Assembly (NCBI GenBank): GCA_011947345.1
Contig: JAAVTG010000567.1
Coordinates: forward strand, 124,001-188,000
DNA from: Phytophthora quininea
Taxonomy: Eukaryota; Oomycota; Peronosporomycetes; Peronosporales; Peronosporaceae
Direction of reading: 5' to 3'
DNA length: 64,000 nt
A program made the position numbers and the translations under genes. This document shows positions 47,598 to 58,989 of the stretch, one piece after another; position 1 is the first letter of the stretch; every line of letters starts with the position of its first letter. The notes under the pieces were generated by a model that made no database searches, was not told the origin of the DNA, and was given only the letters and a program-made list of their open reading frames with translations.

Positions 47598-50500
47598 TCA
47601 CTCGATTGCATCTGCTCTAACCAAGTTCAAAGAGCAGTGATGAGAGCAACCGGTTGGACACACCGTTTCGTGAGCAAACCACTCCGTCAAGTGATCAAGA
47701 TGACCACCATGGGCGCACACAGGGCACCAAACGTATAAACCTCGTACTGGTAGCTGGCTGCAGAGGTAAATTTGTGAGCAAAATGAACAAGCAGAGAAAT
47801 ATGAGATAGACACTTACCAGATCGAGCACAACGTCGCAGCGTTGCTGCAGCTAGCACACAAGGAAACAGCGGTCCCAATTTCACTTGGCCCAGCAGATTC
47901 GAGTGGCTTCGAACACCTCGCGCAGTTAAAGTAAACGCTCGTAGATTTCTGTAAAAATACTTCAGTAAAGGTCAAAGAAGTTCAACGTAAGGACACACGC
48001 CTACCTGGTTCATTTGCCGGATCGATTGATCGGAACAATTCGAAACGAGCTCGTTTGCCGTCGTGTAGATTTGAAGTTGGTGCAGGAGATCGATGTAGTG
48101 CATGTAAATATGCTGCAGCGACGCCTTCCCCATGACTTTTCAACGCTCGCCACCTTCCCTACGACCACGGTGATAGCGACACAGGACTGAAGATCGCCAA
48201 TTTCCGTGTAATAATCCAGAAGCTCTTTCAAAACATCGTCTCGTAAATGGCCGAGATCTCCCATCACAGCGCTCCCGTTCATGATCATGGACGAGTTGCC
48301 GCGTATGTTTGTCATCCCAGTAGCACCGTTGCGATCTCCGCCATCGCGACCATTCTCATTGCCATTTTTGCCTCTCATGTTGTACGGGTACGGATCGAAT
48401 CCTTCCATTGCCTGTGGGTTTACATGGTCAAGTTGCTCAAGCAGCATCGCTGTCTCGCTGGGTTATCGTTGTGGTTGTGGTTGTGATTGTGGTTCGCATG
48501 GTTGTAGTCGTCGTCCTCGCCGTGGTGATTTCCCCAGACACGCTGTGGTTTTGGTCACATTCATCGTCATCCATCGACATTCCTACTTGATCATTGGGGT
48601 GGTCGAACTCACCACTATAGTTTTCTACGTCAGCGTGTTTATCACTACGATTCGTCTTTGCAAGAGTCGCTTTTCCAGCCTCTTCGTTCGCATAAAGCAC
48701 CTCCAGAATGCGCCACGTTTGACACAAGTGCGAGTTTCCTGTGACAAACGCAGCCAGTGCGTTATGCGCGCACATTGCGCAAAACTCCTTTCAGTTGCGC
48801 GGTCGCTGCTTTTCCCAGCAGAACTTGCAGCGAGGACTCCGCTATCTCCAGAGGCTTCAGGGAAGAGCAAGTAGTGTTTCGCCAAAAGCGAAAAGTGTGC
48901 TCGTCGAATCCAAACGATTCCTTCAAGTACTGACCTTGCTCAAATTGCGCCCGCATCGCCTCCACTTGTTTCCCGGCTTGTATGTACTCGCTTTCATCTC
49001 CCATAAATATTTTCTCGAGCTGATACGGATTATTCACATTTTGCATGGTCACTAACGCAACCAGCGCGCGTGGTACATTAGAGGCTGTCGTCATTGGCGT
49101 CAGGGGAGACGCAGACATCGACGATGTAAGTGGGGTAGACACAAAGTTACCATCGGGTGTGATTCCACTACCCTGCGAAGTCAGTAAGCTCGACTGCGAC
49201 GAGGAAACTGGACCCGCGCTTCTTGACATGCTTCCGGAACCCAATCCAGTAGCAGCATTGAGGCTATTACTCCCCCTGTAGTCTTAAAACTGGCCCCTGC
49301 AGAGGATGCTGCACCGGATAGACTTGCTAGATTCGCACTACTCCCACCAGATCTGTTTAATCCTTTGGGAGCGAGAGGCGGTTGTTGGGTTCCCGTTCCA
49401 AATGACCACGCAGTAGTACGTGTAGGCTGCTCTTGTGTTGAAGCTGTATCCTTCGGACTCTCTGAACTCCCTTGAAATGGACTCAGCGACATTGCTAGTG
49501 GGCCACTGCGATCCCCGTTGGCCGGACCTGTCGACGGTGAGGAAGATGATATCCCCGCCACAGTAAAGAGGAGCTTCCTAAGCTGAAGTGGCGATGAATC
49601 TTTAGAGAAGCACATGATCGGTCTACAACGCAGATGAAACAACAAAGTTAATGCTTGGCGTCCCCTAGCAGTGTGACAAGTTGACTGTACCGATATAATC
49701 ATGGGAGAACGCCACCTGGCCTTTCGAGTTGAGCGCCAACGCGGTTGTTGGGAGTGACTGATGCGGTTTGAAAGAGTCAGCAAGTGAGTGGAGTTTGAGC
49801 GTGCCATCCTTAGAGCAAGCTAGCATGTGCTGCCAGTAGTCGTGGCCTTCCCAATCGCCAGGAAGCTCTGGTTGACCAAAATTCGGCGAAACAGGAGTGT
49901 CCATCCACGAGATACCCGAGGCAATGTCGGAATGGCCTTTCATTGAAGCCACGGGGATAAACGGCCGCTTCGTATCCCACACGTGAATGCTGTTGTCCAT
50001 CAAGGACGCGCTGGTTGCAATGTGATTCACAGGTCGGTCGCCATGCAACTCGACCAACACTCGCGATCGTTTGGATGGTTTGCTTCGGCTGCCGGACATC
50101 GCCTAACTCCCAGATTTTCACGTACCGATCGCGTCCGCCAGAAGCTAGCACGTTGGCATCCGTCGGGTGCCAGTCAATCGACAACACCAACCCTTTGTGC
50201 GCCGTAAACTTGAGTTCCGGCTGCGAATTCTTGCGCATATCCCACACCTATTGCATTGCGTCCACAGAGCCATCAACACTTGACAAAATCCACTAAATAC
50301 TGCGATATGTACAAAAGTTACCTGTACAATGCCGTTCTCAAAGGCCGCAGCGAATTTGTTGGGATGGAACGGACTCGCCCGCACATCTCGAACACTCTCG
50401 GACTTTGGCTGGTATGTCGACACCACCTTCCCGCCGCGCTTGTCCTGAAAAATAAAACCAAGCGAAAGCAACAGCATCACTACCCGTCCTTGGTCCTCGA

Positions 50501-51168
50501 GTGGAAGAAGCACCAACCCAAAGCTTGACGGTTCCGTCCTGAGAGCCACTGATCAGCACGTTCCAGTCGCTCGTGTGCCAGCAGATGCGGTTCACTGCGC
50601 GTCGGTGGCCATTCAGCACGCGCTCTATTGCAAAAGGCAACCAAACAATGGCGTTAGGACGCCCCATTCTCCTTCAACTCCCTCTTCAAGGACTCTCTCT
50701 CTCTGCCTCATCACACCTTGGACGTGCTTGTATCCGTCGCGCTCCAAGTTCCAGATCACCACAGCGCCGTTCGTGGCCGCCGTGGCCAATAAATAGTCCG
50801 AGTCTAAGCACAAGTAACAAAGCAAGATAAAGCGGGTCTCTTGTGTCCTAACTGAATGAATCTGCAGCCCTACGTGGGTGCCAGCGGATGTCGTTCGTGC
50901 TGAAGTTGAGGCTGGGCTTGCCCACTACGCGCAGATTGCGCTTCTCTGAGAAGCCGGAGGCCTCAAGGCCACAACTTTGAGGACTGCGTATAGGAAATGG
51001 ATACATTGAGACTTTAGGGCGATGGAAATGGGTCGTTAAGGCGAGGAACGCACCGTCACGGCCGCCGACAGCAATCAGGCGGTTGTTGGGCGACGTGGAC
51101 AGCGCGTTGAGCGGCCCGTTGAAGTCCATGGAGGCGCGCACGCTCGCCACCGCGCGCGGGTCCGACAT
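47598..51168 (-). CDS. WDR24: WDR24-like GATOR2 subunit (WD40 plus RING-type end)
   Basis: Nine exons: 51168-51054, 50983-50874, 50803-50717, 50624-50518, 50444-50322, 50247-49690, 49622-48005, 47948-47818 and 47757-47598. About eight single-base indels are needed (for example an extra C at 50032-50033 and missing T runs near 48790 and 48896); with them the length is 1,005 codons. N-terminal WD40 propeller: LLATAATNGAVVIWNL, VNRICWHTSDWNVLISGSQD, then VLSIDWHPTDANVLASGG. Middle helices include LLAKHYLLFP and CAHNALAAF. C-terminus: paired zinc ligands and CPVCAHGGHLDHLTEWF, the WDR24/SEACAT RING-type end. In yeast and animals GATOR2 promotes TORC1 signalling in response to amino acids at the lysosome/vacuole. 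A His-Asn-rich linker occurs near 48470-48530. Confidence 0.8.
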
Positions 51169-51385
51169 GATGCGGGGAAGTGGCGATAAAGCCTCTGGAT
51201 TGGCAGAAAAGAAAATGGATACATGTACAGAGCAACTTGTTGCAGAGAATGACATGGGAAAGCTGCGTAGGAAGCAATGGTGTGATGATGTCGGTTCGTT
51301 CTTTCCTGTATCTCCAAGTGTTTGGTGGACAATTGCTTCGGCTTTGGCGGCTTCAACTTGAAGCAGCCCCCGACGGGGAGATGTC

Positions 51386-51738
51386 TACCTTGACATTGCT
51401 TGCAATGCCTTGATGCAGCTCGTTGGTGACTGCCAGGCTGGTAATGCCAAGTCACCACCGTCTTGCTGCGTCGAGAACGAATCTGGTTGCACGCCCAAGC
51501 GTGGTCACCGACCGCAGACTTTGCCGTTTCGATGCTCTTGGCGCTGGCATCTTTGAGACGGAGAAGGCCTTGGAAAACGGCGACAAACGAAAGATCGCTG
51601 GCGGATAAAATCGAACTGAGCGTCAAAAGGAGGCGCCTCATCTTCGTCCTCTGACGTTGGCAAGACGCCACTTTCACTCTCGACGGCTTCCGCGCAGATC
51701 GGCAGTCCAATACCGCCAAGAACTCCAGTCAAAGTCAT
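51386..51738 (-). CDS. Uncharacterised ~117-aa protein, start overlaps divergent gene
   Basis: Proposed start ATG 51738; acidic N-terminal third (ESGVLPTSEDEDEAPPFD), then a helix with LSFVAVFQGLLRLKDASAKS and a basic C-terminus. A missing T near 51610 is needed to join DAQFDF to LSASDLSF. The stop near 51386 requires one more missing base; without it the frame runs on to 51075 and would overlap WDR24, so the 3' end is uncertain. No family recognised. The start codon shares the palindrome CATG (51736-51739) with the opposite-strand gene. Confidence 0.4.
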
Positions 51739-52250
51739 GGGGATCTGCCGCAGCTCCTGCGCCAACGCCAGCAGCCTCGAATACTACGACGCGTGGGGAC
51801 ACCAAGTACGTTGTTGTGATACTGTCTCCGCCTCGTCACTTTTTTAAAGACACCGCTGCTGCCATTAGCCGGTACGCCGGATCTGTCGACCTGGGAACTA
51901 TCGCAATGGCCACCCCAAGCTCTGGATGTGTGAGCACGGTTGCTGCTCCATCCGGCTCAAGCTCGACTACGCCGGTACGGAGAGCTGCTAATTCTCACAG
52001 ACTTGCGAGCGGACTCATCTTATTCCTTTGGCCAGAGTTCCAGTCGTACTTCAAATACGCCGAGATGTCGCCGTACGTGGTGCTGCAGGACAAGACTCGG
52101 CAGTGTGACTGTGTCATGTGTCGCGGATTGGCAGACACATCGCCTCCGCAGACGAGATGGAAAGAACAAGAAGCAGTTCTCGTGAAGCACCGCTCGTCCA
52201 CCGACGTGGGTTCACTCTCGGACGACGAGCCAGAGAGCGAAATTGTGTAG
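51737..52250 (+). CDS. Small Cys-rich protein with N-myristoylation signal, 150 aa
   Basis: Two exons, 51737-51805 and 51869-52250 (63-bp intron), divisible by three after restoring two missing bases near 51979 and 52013. The N-terminus MGICRSSC fits an N-myristoyl Gly followed by Cys for palmitoylation, so membrane attachment is likely. The centre has WMCEHGCCSIRLKLDYAG, a hydrophobic LLILTDLRADLILFLWPEF and CDCVMCRG, giving paired cysteines that may bind zinc. The tail is acidic (SLSDDEPESEIV). No known family recognised; the length and cysteine spacing suggest a conserved domain. Start codon overlaps the minus-strand gene. Confidence 0.55.
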
Positions 52251-53058
52251 CGCCGGCGATACTTGCGTGGCGGATCAGGGATTTGTATTCACTAGTTTGT
52301 ACTTGTAGCTGCCTGCCTTCAATTTAAACCTCAATAAGATTCATTGTACTTTGCGGCCGGAGTTGGGAAGGGATGAAAGTCGAGGTATCGGATGTGGTGG
52401 GCTCATTGTCACTCGCAGACGCGAAGGCGAGATTCGAGGAACCGAATCTCCATGAAGCTTGGTGGACCGTCGGCGTCTTTCGGAGCTGGGCCACTTGAAA
52501 CGGCACGAGCTACCAACGATCTTGTAGCTGAAGCAGTGCGAGTCCTCGTCAGCGTTTCCTGAGTGGGCGCCGGACCAACTGACGATGCCAGCGTCGTCGA
52601 ACCACGTGGCCGCCCATGGTAACATGGCAACAGCTCGGGATCAGTAAAAAAGTAGTGATGCCCGGGAAGATCGCGGCGACGTCACCCTCGACAACACTCC
52701 TGCAACGTCATCAGAACGACTGGCAGCTAGAGCCTTCGAGGATACTTAAGCTAGGAATCTTCAGTTTTGATAAGCCGCTTCACAATTTCCTTTCGCAGCA
52801 CTCGATCGCCATTAACTGCGCAAAATGGCGGCGATAAATATATTGACGACTCCTTCCCACCCCACCTCCGTGCCAGCAACGACCATCCCCCAACTCCCAA
52901 TCCACCTCCTATCCTGCTCATTCATCACTTTCTGCCATCGAAAATGCCCCCAACCTCGACCTGCTCTTGCCTCGCAATTCTCCTTCCGATATGTAAAAAC
53001 CAACACGCACAAACTTCCACAGATAGTCGATTCATACCTACAGATATCTCCAGCCAGA
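52251..53058. other. Convergent intergenic region, no gene recognised
   Basis: Contains a C/A-rich low-complexity part near 52850-52990. Short open frames are unsupported. Confidence 0.4.
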
Positions 53059-54715
53059 TCAAACGGACACGGAGCGCGCCAACACGGCCACCTGCTCCTG
53101 CAGTTTAGTTTCCATCTGTGCGTGAGAGGTCTCAGCGGCCTCCTGGTCTTTGTTCAGCTTCGCCTGCCATTTCTCAATGCCCTCAAGCTTCTGAATTACA
53201 AGCCGCTGCAGTAGCATCAGGACATTCTCGGCCGCATGCAAGTTGCGCATCCCTTCAATCGAGAGCGCACTGTGCGGGTCGTAGTGTGTTCTCGAACGTC
53301 GAGCAAAATCCGACACCGGCTGCGGGAACTTTGGCGGCCGTACATGGATCAGTTCGGAAGCGAACGACGCATATTTGCGTCGCGCCTCGGGTTGAATAAC
53401 GTGGCAAGCCTGCTCGATGAGGTGACCTGCCTCCACTGCAAGCGGGTAGGCGCTGACAGCGAACTCGCGGATACTGCCCGAGTAATTCGGCGACACAACC
53501 GACGCCAGTGCCACCCGCAACAGGTGGAGCGCTTTTCGGTACATTTCCTCGACTCGGTCCGCCTGCTTTTTGACGCTCGCTACAGCTTTGATTTCACTGG
53601 AAAAGCTCGCGATCCGCGCGTGGAGATCCAGCACCTGTGGCATGTCCATTGCCTGGAACAGATTGTTCAGAATGTCCTCCTTCTCCCTCTCCAGCATCAA
53701 CAGCTCCTCCTGTGCGTCTTCCCACCCGGAGCTCATTCTCATCGGAGGCACAGGTCCACCACTGCTCTCACTACCGCTGACGTCCCTCGTCTCGTCCAAG
53801 CTGCCGAGCCCCGTCACGCTCATGCTGAATCCCCGGTGTTCGCAAAACTATTGGAGTAATTGCCGCTATTAGCGAAACTGTTGCTGCTATGCACGTTACT
53901 GACATTCACGATGGTCGTGCCGTTCTGCGTGATGGTCCCGAGGTTCGTCGAGCTCAACGCCGTGCTCTGTCTCTCGAGTCGCTGCAGCTCCTCGTCCACC
54001 AGCACCGACTCGTTGAGTTTCTCGCTCAATCTCGCCTTCAGTTTGGCCATTTTGGCCGCCTTGTTGATGGTGAACACCCGTCGGATGCCGCCTCGCTCCT
54101 GCTTCTCCATCTTGTCCAGCAGCTCCTTCTGCGCGTGGATCATTTGCGCCGAGCTCTTCTTGGCCTGCCGCAGCTCGCTCTTCACCTGCTTCATGCTGGT
54201 GCCTGAGCCGGAGCTGTTGAACTGCTGCTCCATCTGCGACGCGCGCACCACGCGCTCGATCTCCTGGTTCACCTGCTCGTACTTCTGCAGCAGTCTGCGA
54301 TCCAGTACGACGGACGTGGACAGCGTAGGAGGCAGCGACGACCGCAGGTGGCTGCTAGTGCCCGTGTCGGCGCGTCGTCGTCCCCGAGTCTCGATGACGC
54401 GCTGGCCACGCGACTGGGCGGCGCCGACCGGTGAGACGTCACGGACCGAGTGTCCTGCTCGTCAGGCGATTCCTGCTTGGTAGTCGCCACTTCCTGGGGC
54501 TCGACGGCGACGGCGACGGCTGCTTGGTCGGTGTCCTCACTGGCCGCTTTACCGGTAATACGCTGGAGATGCGGCCCCGCGCTGCTGCTGGCCACGGCGG
54601 ACGCCGCCGGCTTGTTGTTAGGGTTGGCGGCCGCGTCGGAAGGGGCGCCGGTCTTATCCTTGGCGGAGGCGCTCACGACGCCGCCGTTGTCTTCGCTCAC
54701 GGGCCTCGTGCCCAT
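53059..54715 (-). CDS. Uncharacterised coiled-coil protein, 552 aa
   Basis: Intronless frame from ATG 54715, split by two missing G (near 53830 and 54380); correction gives exactly 553 codons. N-terminal 130 residues are Ala/Ser-rich and disordered. Residues ~150-240 form a long coiled coil (LLQKYEQVNQEIERVVRASQ, then ELLDKMEKQERGG and AKLKARLSEKLNESV). A Ser/Asn-rich linker with NSFAN repeats leads to a second helical region (EDAQEELLMLEREKEDILNN) and an alpha-helical C-terminus ending in another coiled coil (KLQEQVAVLARSV). No membrane segment. Structural or scaffold role is plausible; family not recognised. Confidence 0.6.
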
Positions 54716-55456
54716 GGTTTACAACAGAAGAAAGAGAGACAACCACGACGCAGGAAGCAGGAAGAGTATGGGGCACGATACGATGCAAGACACAGGTAAG
54801 AAGAGAACGAACGTCGTCCGCGCACTCGCTCCTTTTGCAAACTGGCGACCCCAAACCGGCTGGGACATCGGTCCGGATAACGCCGCACTTGCGGAATGTA
54901 TCTCGCATCCGGATAAGGAGATCCCTGGCTCGTCTACCGCTTGATCGAGCACAGAAACGGGGCCCCACTTGACTCGCTCTATCTAGGCGGCATACAAACG
55001 CTAGCATAGCGACTGCCGTCCCCGAACGACGTACCGATTACACACCGATTACACACGGGAGCTGCTGTGACTCCAGCTCGCCCGGAAGTGCACCCTGAGC
55101 GACGCCAAACGCTCCGACGAGCGGACGGCGGCGCGCAACGCAGGTCGCGCCGTTGTATCTGCGAGGGACATGGAACCTCGCGCGCGGATCGTCAGCGACG
55201 CCAGCGGAGCAGTTGCCGCTGTTTGTCGCGTAGCCGATTACGGTCTTCCCAACGAGGCAAGGCAACTTGCCGTTGCGATGTCCTGCAGCAGGGCAGGGCA
55301 GCACTCCAGTATTTGCAACGATCTTGAGCTGCGTGCTTTGCGAAACTGCAGAGCCTGCAAAAAGCGTCCAGAGACTGCAGCAGACTCCGCGGTTTCAGCA
55401 CGAACCGTCGAGCGTGGACATCAAAGACTAAGGATAAGCTGGTGGCTCACGCCGAT
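54716..55456. other. Intergenic and probable 5' part of the next gene
   Basis: Upstream of a well-formed donor at 55457. A frame from ATG 55170 (96 codons) and other frames are open here; one may supply the first exon of the PIP-box gene, but no frame joins cleanly to the 55541 exon without another indel. Confidence 0.35.
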
Positions 55457-55540
55457 GTAAGTCTTCCCGCTTCGTTGAGCTTGCTGGCGGTCCGAATCAA
55501 AAAAATCTCGACGATTTGATCGCCATGCACGAATTTGCAG

Positions 55541-57501
55541 GAGCGGCTCCAACCAATTGTTGGGAACACTGCTGCGTTTGCGCCTGGCGATCACTACTTT
55601 ACTCTTGGCAACGCCTCACGGCTCTTCAGCCCTGATGATGTCTTCATGTGGTTTTGCTGCTCGGAGCGAAGAGGAAGCCCCGATTGCATCGCCTTCGACG
55701 GCAAGTTGAAGCGGTTGGTCTCTAATAAATGCTGTATAGAAGGAATTATTCCGTTTTGTATGTCAGTTTTGGCGCGTCCATCATTCGAACGGCAGCAGCC
55801 AGAAGCGACGCCAGCCATGGTGGGGCTCTCGGCTGCAGAGCTGCAGTCTGAGACGCTGTTTCCGGGCGACACCATCGAGTACTTCTCCATGGTGCGCTGT
55901 TCTGCGCCAATCTACACTCCTCAACTCCCTCTGTAGCTCGCAGCGCACTCTTCTGTTCTGTCTTACAGGCGTTCGTGGCCGGAGACAAGCGCGGCCACCG
56001 CGTCTCCAAAGTCCTGCGCATCGACCGGCGGGACGAGGATTTCCCTATCCGAGTGGACACTCAAGAGATGTAACGAGAACTATCTACGCTACGTGTGGAG
56101 CTCTACAGAGCACTGACGCCGCGTCGTGTACCTACAGGCTGCCATTGACGATCCTGATCAAGCGCAACCGCGACCGAAACGAATTTGACATATCATCGGA
56201 TGGTAAGCAATGCTATGCAGTACTGTTGGCAATGGTGATGAGCTAAACTGTTTGTTTTGATGATGTTGTTGGTAGATGCAAAGTGGCGGAAGTTGCGGAC
56301 GTTTAAATTGGTGGATGGAGAGGTTAAGGGCGAGACGCGCGCAGATCGACTGAATGCGGATATGAAGGAGGTTCGAATTCGTTGTGGTAGTAACCTTAAG
56401 ATGTCACCAGACTGAGTGTTATTGCTTTTGTTTCCATGCTGCTGCAGGTGTTTGCGAACGCCATGAAAGCGACAAAGAAGAAACTGGAGCAGGAGAAAGC
56501 GGAGAAGGCGAATGCAGGCAGCAAAAGATTATGACCAGCTTCTTCGTGAAACCCGCAGGCTCAGATGACGATGAGGATCTTGAATGGCACACCCAGGCCT
56601 TCAAGAAAAAATATCGACGCCCGAGAAGTCCCCGAAGAAGAGGAAGCCACTGGCACCTAGAGAGAACGAGACTCGCCGCGAAGAGTTCGTGTGCGTGATA
56701 AGGATGAATTTACGAGGCATCGCGACAGTGGCAAGACGTTACGCTTGGACCGCCGCCCTCAAAGCGAGTCCACCAAGCACCATTCTCAGAAGAGAAAGCG
56801 CCTCGATCTCACACCACAAAAGACCAAGCGGTCGGATCCAGTGCCACGCAAGGCTCAGAAAAGCATTAGCAAGTTTTTCTCTGCGAAAGAAGAACACCCT
56901 CGATCCAAGAAGAGAACCGACTTGGTGAAGTTTGTCAACCATCTTGAAGAGAGGAAGCAGGACCCCAACACCGATATTAACGAGTACTTAGAATTGGATG
57001 CAAAGCAGCAAGAAGTCTTGGATAAAAATGAAGGCTCCAAGGCAGCGCAGAAGGCAAAATGGGCGCAGCAGCGACAAAAGTACAGAAGCAAAACGAAGCC
57101 GCTCGAGTTGTGGCTGAGCAGAGGGTCGCAGAAGCAGGAAAATGAACTGGAAAGCGCAAGTGCTGGATCACCCAGTAACAATAGAGTTCCAGCATCTCGA
57201 CCCGGCAAGAGCGGCATGTCAGAACACTCAACCTTGCTCCTGAAAAAGCCGCATCCCCTAAGGTCCACCGACGAGACCTCAGTTTCATCTGTGGCGACGC
57301 AGAACATCGAACAAAGGGAACCAAACATAAGAAACGTGGTGACTCGAAGCAGGAAGCTTCCAGCCACAAGAAGCGGGGCTCTCTGGGTTCACTTAGCGCC
57401 AAGGTAGGCACAACATCTCGTTTATTGTATCGCTCGAGCTGACTCGTGTGTTGTAGTCTTCAAGCAAAGGCGGTGCGAACCAAAAACACCAAGCTCCATG
57501 A
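55541..57501 (+). CDS. Probable nuclear protein with two PCNA-interacting (PIP) motifs
   Basis: Exons: 55541-55891, 55969-56069, 56138-56202, 56276-56370, 56448-57403 and 57457-57501. The first acceptor pairs with a donor at 55457, so a further 5' exon exists but its start is unresolved. Four missing bases are needed in the long fifth exon; with them the lengths fit. The N-terminal ~200 residues are a compact domain (GDHYFTLGNASRLFSPDDVF; later RGHRVSKVLRIDRR). Next comes a basic helix and a PIP-like IMTSFF near 56528-56545, then Lys/Arg-rich linkers and a canonical PIP box, QKSISKFF, at 56856-56879. PIP boxes bind the PCNA clamp, so a role in replication or repair is likely. No enzymatic domain recognised. 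Ends before the convergent small gene. Confidence 0.6.
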
Positions 57502-57627
57502 GTCAGTGGATTCACAGAAGGTAGTCTAGTATCGTGTCGTTCTTTTATTGTTGTGTAGACAGAATTTCGCTAAACAACAGTTCAAACATCGAGGCGAGTT
57601 CGTTTATCAGCTTAATGTTATTCACGT

Positions 57628-57914
57628 TCACCGGCTGCAGTTGTTGACCACCAGAACGTCGTTGCTGATGTGTGGATTCTTCTTCTTTGTCTCGCCCAGA
57701 AACTTGACACGAGCACATACGAAGAAATACTTGTCGAAATTGCACCGGTACTGAGTGGGCAAGTCCGTCGGGTACGTCTTCACTCGCGAGTCGATATCGG
57801 CCGTCTCCACCTTGATGCGCTTCTCCATCTTCAGTCTCAACTTCGACTTGGAATCAGCCAATCCAGTGGCAGCTTTCGTTTTCTGATACAAGTCGGCTGC
57901 GGATACAGCGCCAT
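57628..57914 (-). CDS. Uncharacterised 95-aa protein, start overlaps Aat gene
   Basis: Starts at ATG 57914 if one base is restored near 57906, giving 96 codons; segments include SAADLYQKTKAATGLADSKS, a basic helix KLRLKMEKRIKVETAD, and a C-terminal NFDKYFFVCARVKFLGETKK. Composition looks protein-like over the full length, but no family is recognised. Its start codon shares CATG (57912-57915) with the Aat gene on the opposite strand. Confidence 0.45.
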
Positions 57915-58989
57915 GACGTCGGCGGCTCGCGTCAAGCGCTCGGACGCGGACTACGTGCCTCCGCACCTGCGCCACTTCGTGTTCCACTCGCAGGACGACT
58001 TCTACGTGTCTCGACTGTTTGACCCACTGCTGCTGAGCCACCTCATGTACGAGGGCTTCCTGCCCATCGCCTCGGACTTCCAGGGCCAGTGCTTCCTGCT
58101 GCCCAAGCTCCACCGCCAGCGCTGCGTGCTGCTGCTAAAGTCGACCCCGAGCACGTGCCCAAGATCGTCAAGAAGCGCGCCAAGAAGTTCCGTCTGAGCT
58201 CAACAAGGACTTTGACGGGGTCGTCAAGGGCTGCCACGAGAAGCACGGCATCCCGTGGCTTTATCCACCCATCGTGGCGGGTTTCCGCACCTTATTTGAG
58301 GCTGGAGACGACGGGGTCGAGCTCTTCCCCGGCCGCAAAGTACGATTCATTACAGTGGAGCTGTATGACGTCGCCACGGAGACGTTGGCGGCGGGGAACT
58401 CGGCTACACGGTGGGCAGCGTGTACACGAGTTTGACTGGCTTCAGCAGAGTGGACGGAGCCGGCACAGTGCAGCTCCATGCACTGAGCAAGTTGCTGTAC
58501 TTGTGTGGCATGAAGATGTGGGACTTGGGCATGTCGATGGACTACAAGATGGGCCTCGGAGCGAAAGATTTGGAGCGAGACGACTTCTTGGAGCAGCTGT
58601 ACAAGTGGAGGCCACATGAAGTGCTGATGAAGTTGGAGGAGGGCGAGGGGATTTGCGTACTGGGGTGTCTGCCAAGGCGTTGCTAGATAATAAGCGACTT
58701 CCGACAGGTACTGAGAGTGAGCAGGTTGATTCTACAGCTGACGACGAGAAAGGGAAAAGTTCTGTAGTGAAAATGATAAGCTAGAGAAAAAGAAGAGAAG
58801 GAAGACGAAGAGGACTCGACAGAAGAGAAACGGGAAGCAGGGTCCAAACGAAAACTCTCTTCGAATGAAGAGCAACAAGGCGAGGAGAAGAAGGGAAAGT
58901 CCGAAGCGGACGTAAGATCAGCAGCAGAAGCAGAGGACCAGCTGGAAGAGAAAGCAGCGCCAAGTGGTGACGGCCCTAGAGAAGACTGA
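57913..58989 (+). CDS. Leucyl/phenylalanyl-tRNA-protein transferase (Aat family)
   Basis: Uninterrupted by introns but broken by about six single-base deletions (for example near 58138, 58200 and 58392); restored length is 361 codons. Family features in order: YVPPHLRHFVF, MYEGFLPIAS, then CHEKHGIPWLYPPIVAGF, LGYTVGSVYTSLTGFSRVDG (the active-site region), ALSKLLYLCGMKMWDLG and a final GLGAKDLERDDFLEQL. Bacterial Aat transfers Leu or Phe from tRNA to N-terminal Arg or Lys of proteins, marking them for the N-degron pathway. In eukaryotes such genes are scattered, so transfer from bacteria or an organelle ancestor is plausible. A long acidic/basic tail (EEKEDEEDSTEE) is not found in bacterial Aat. 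No clear targeting peptide. Confidence 0.7.

Noticed and set aside
51075..51385. Extension of the minus-strand gene from 51738 into the WDR24 start
   Set aside because: It would overlap the WDR24 coding exon, and the translation after about 51390 loses protein-like character.
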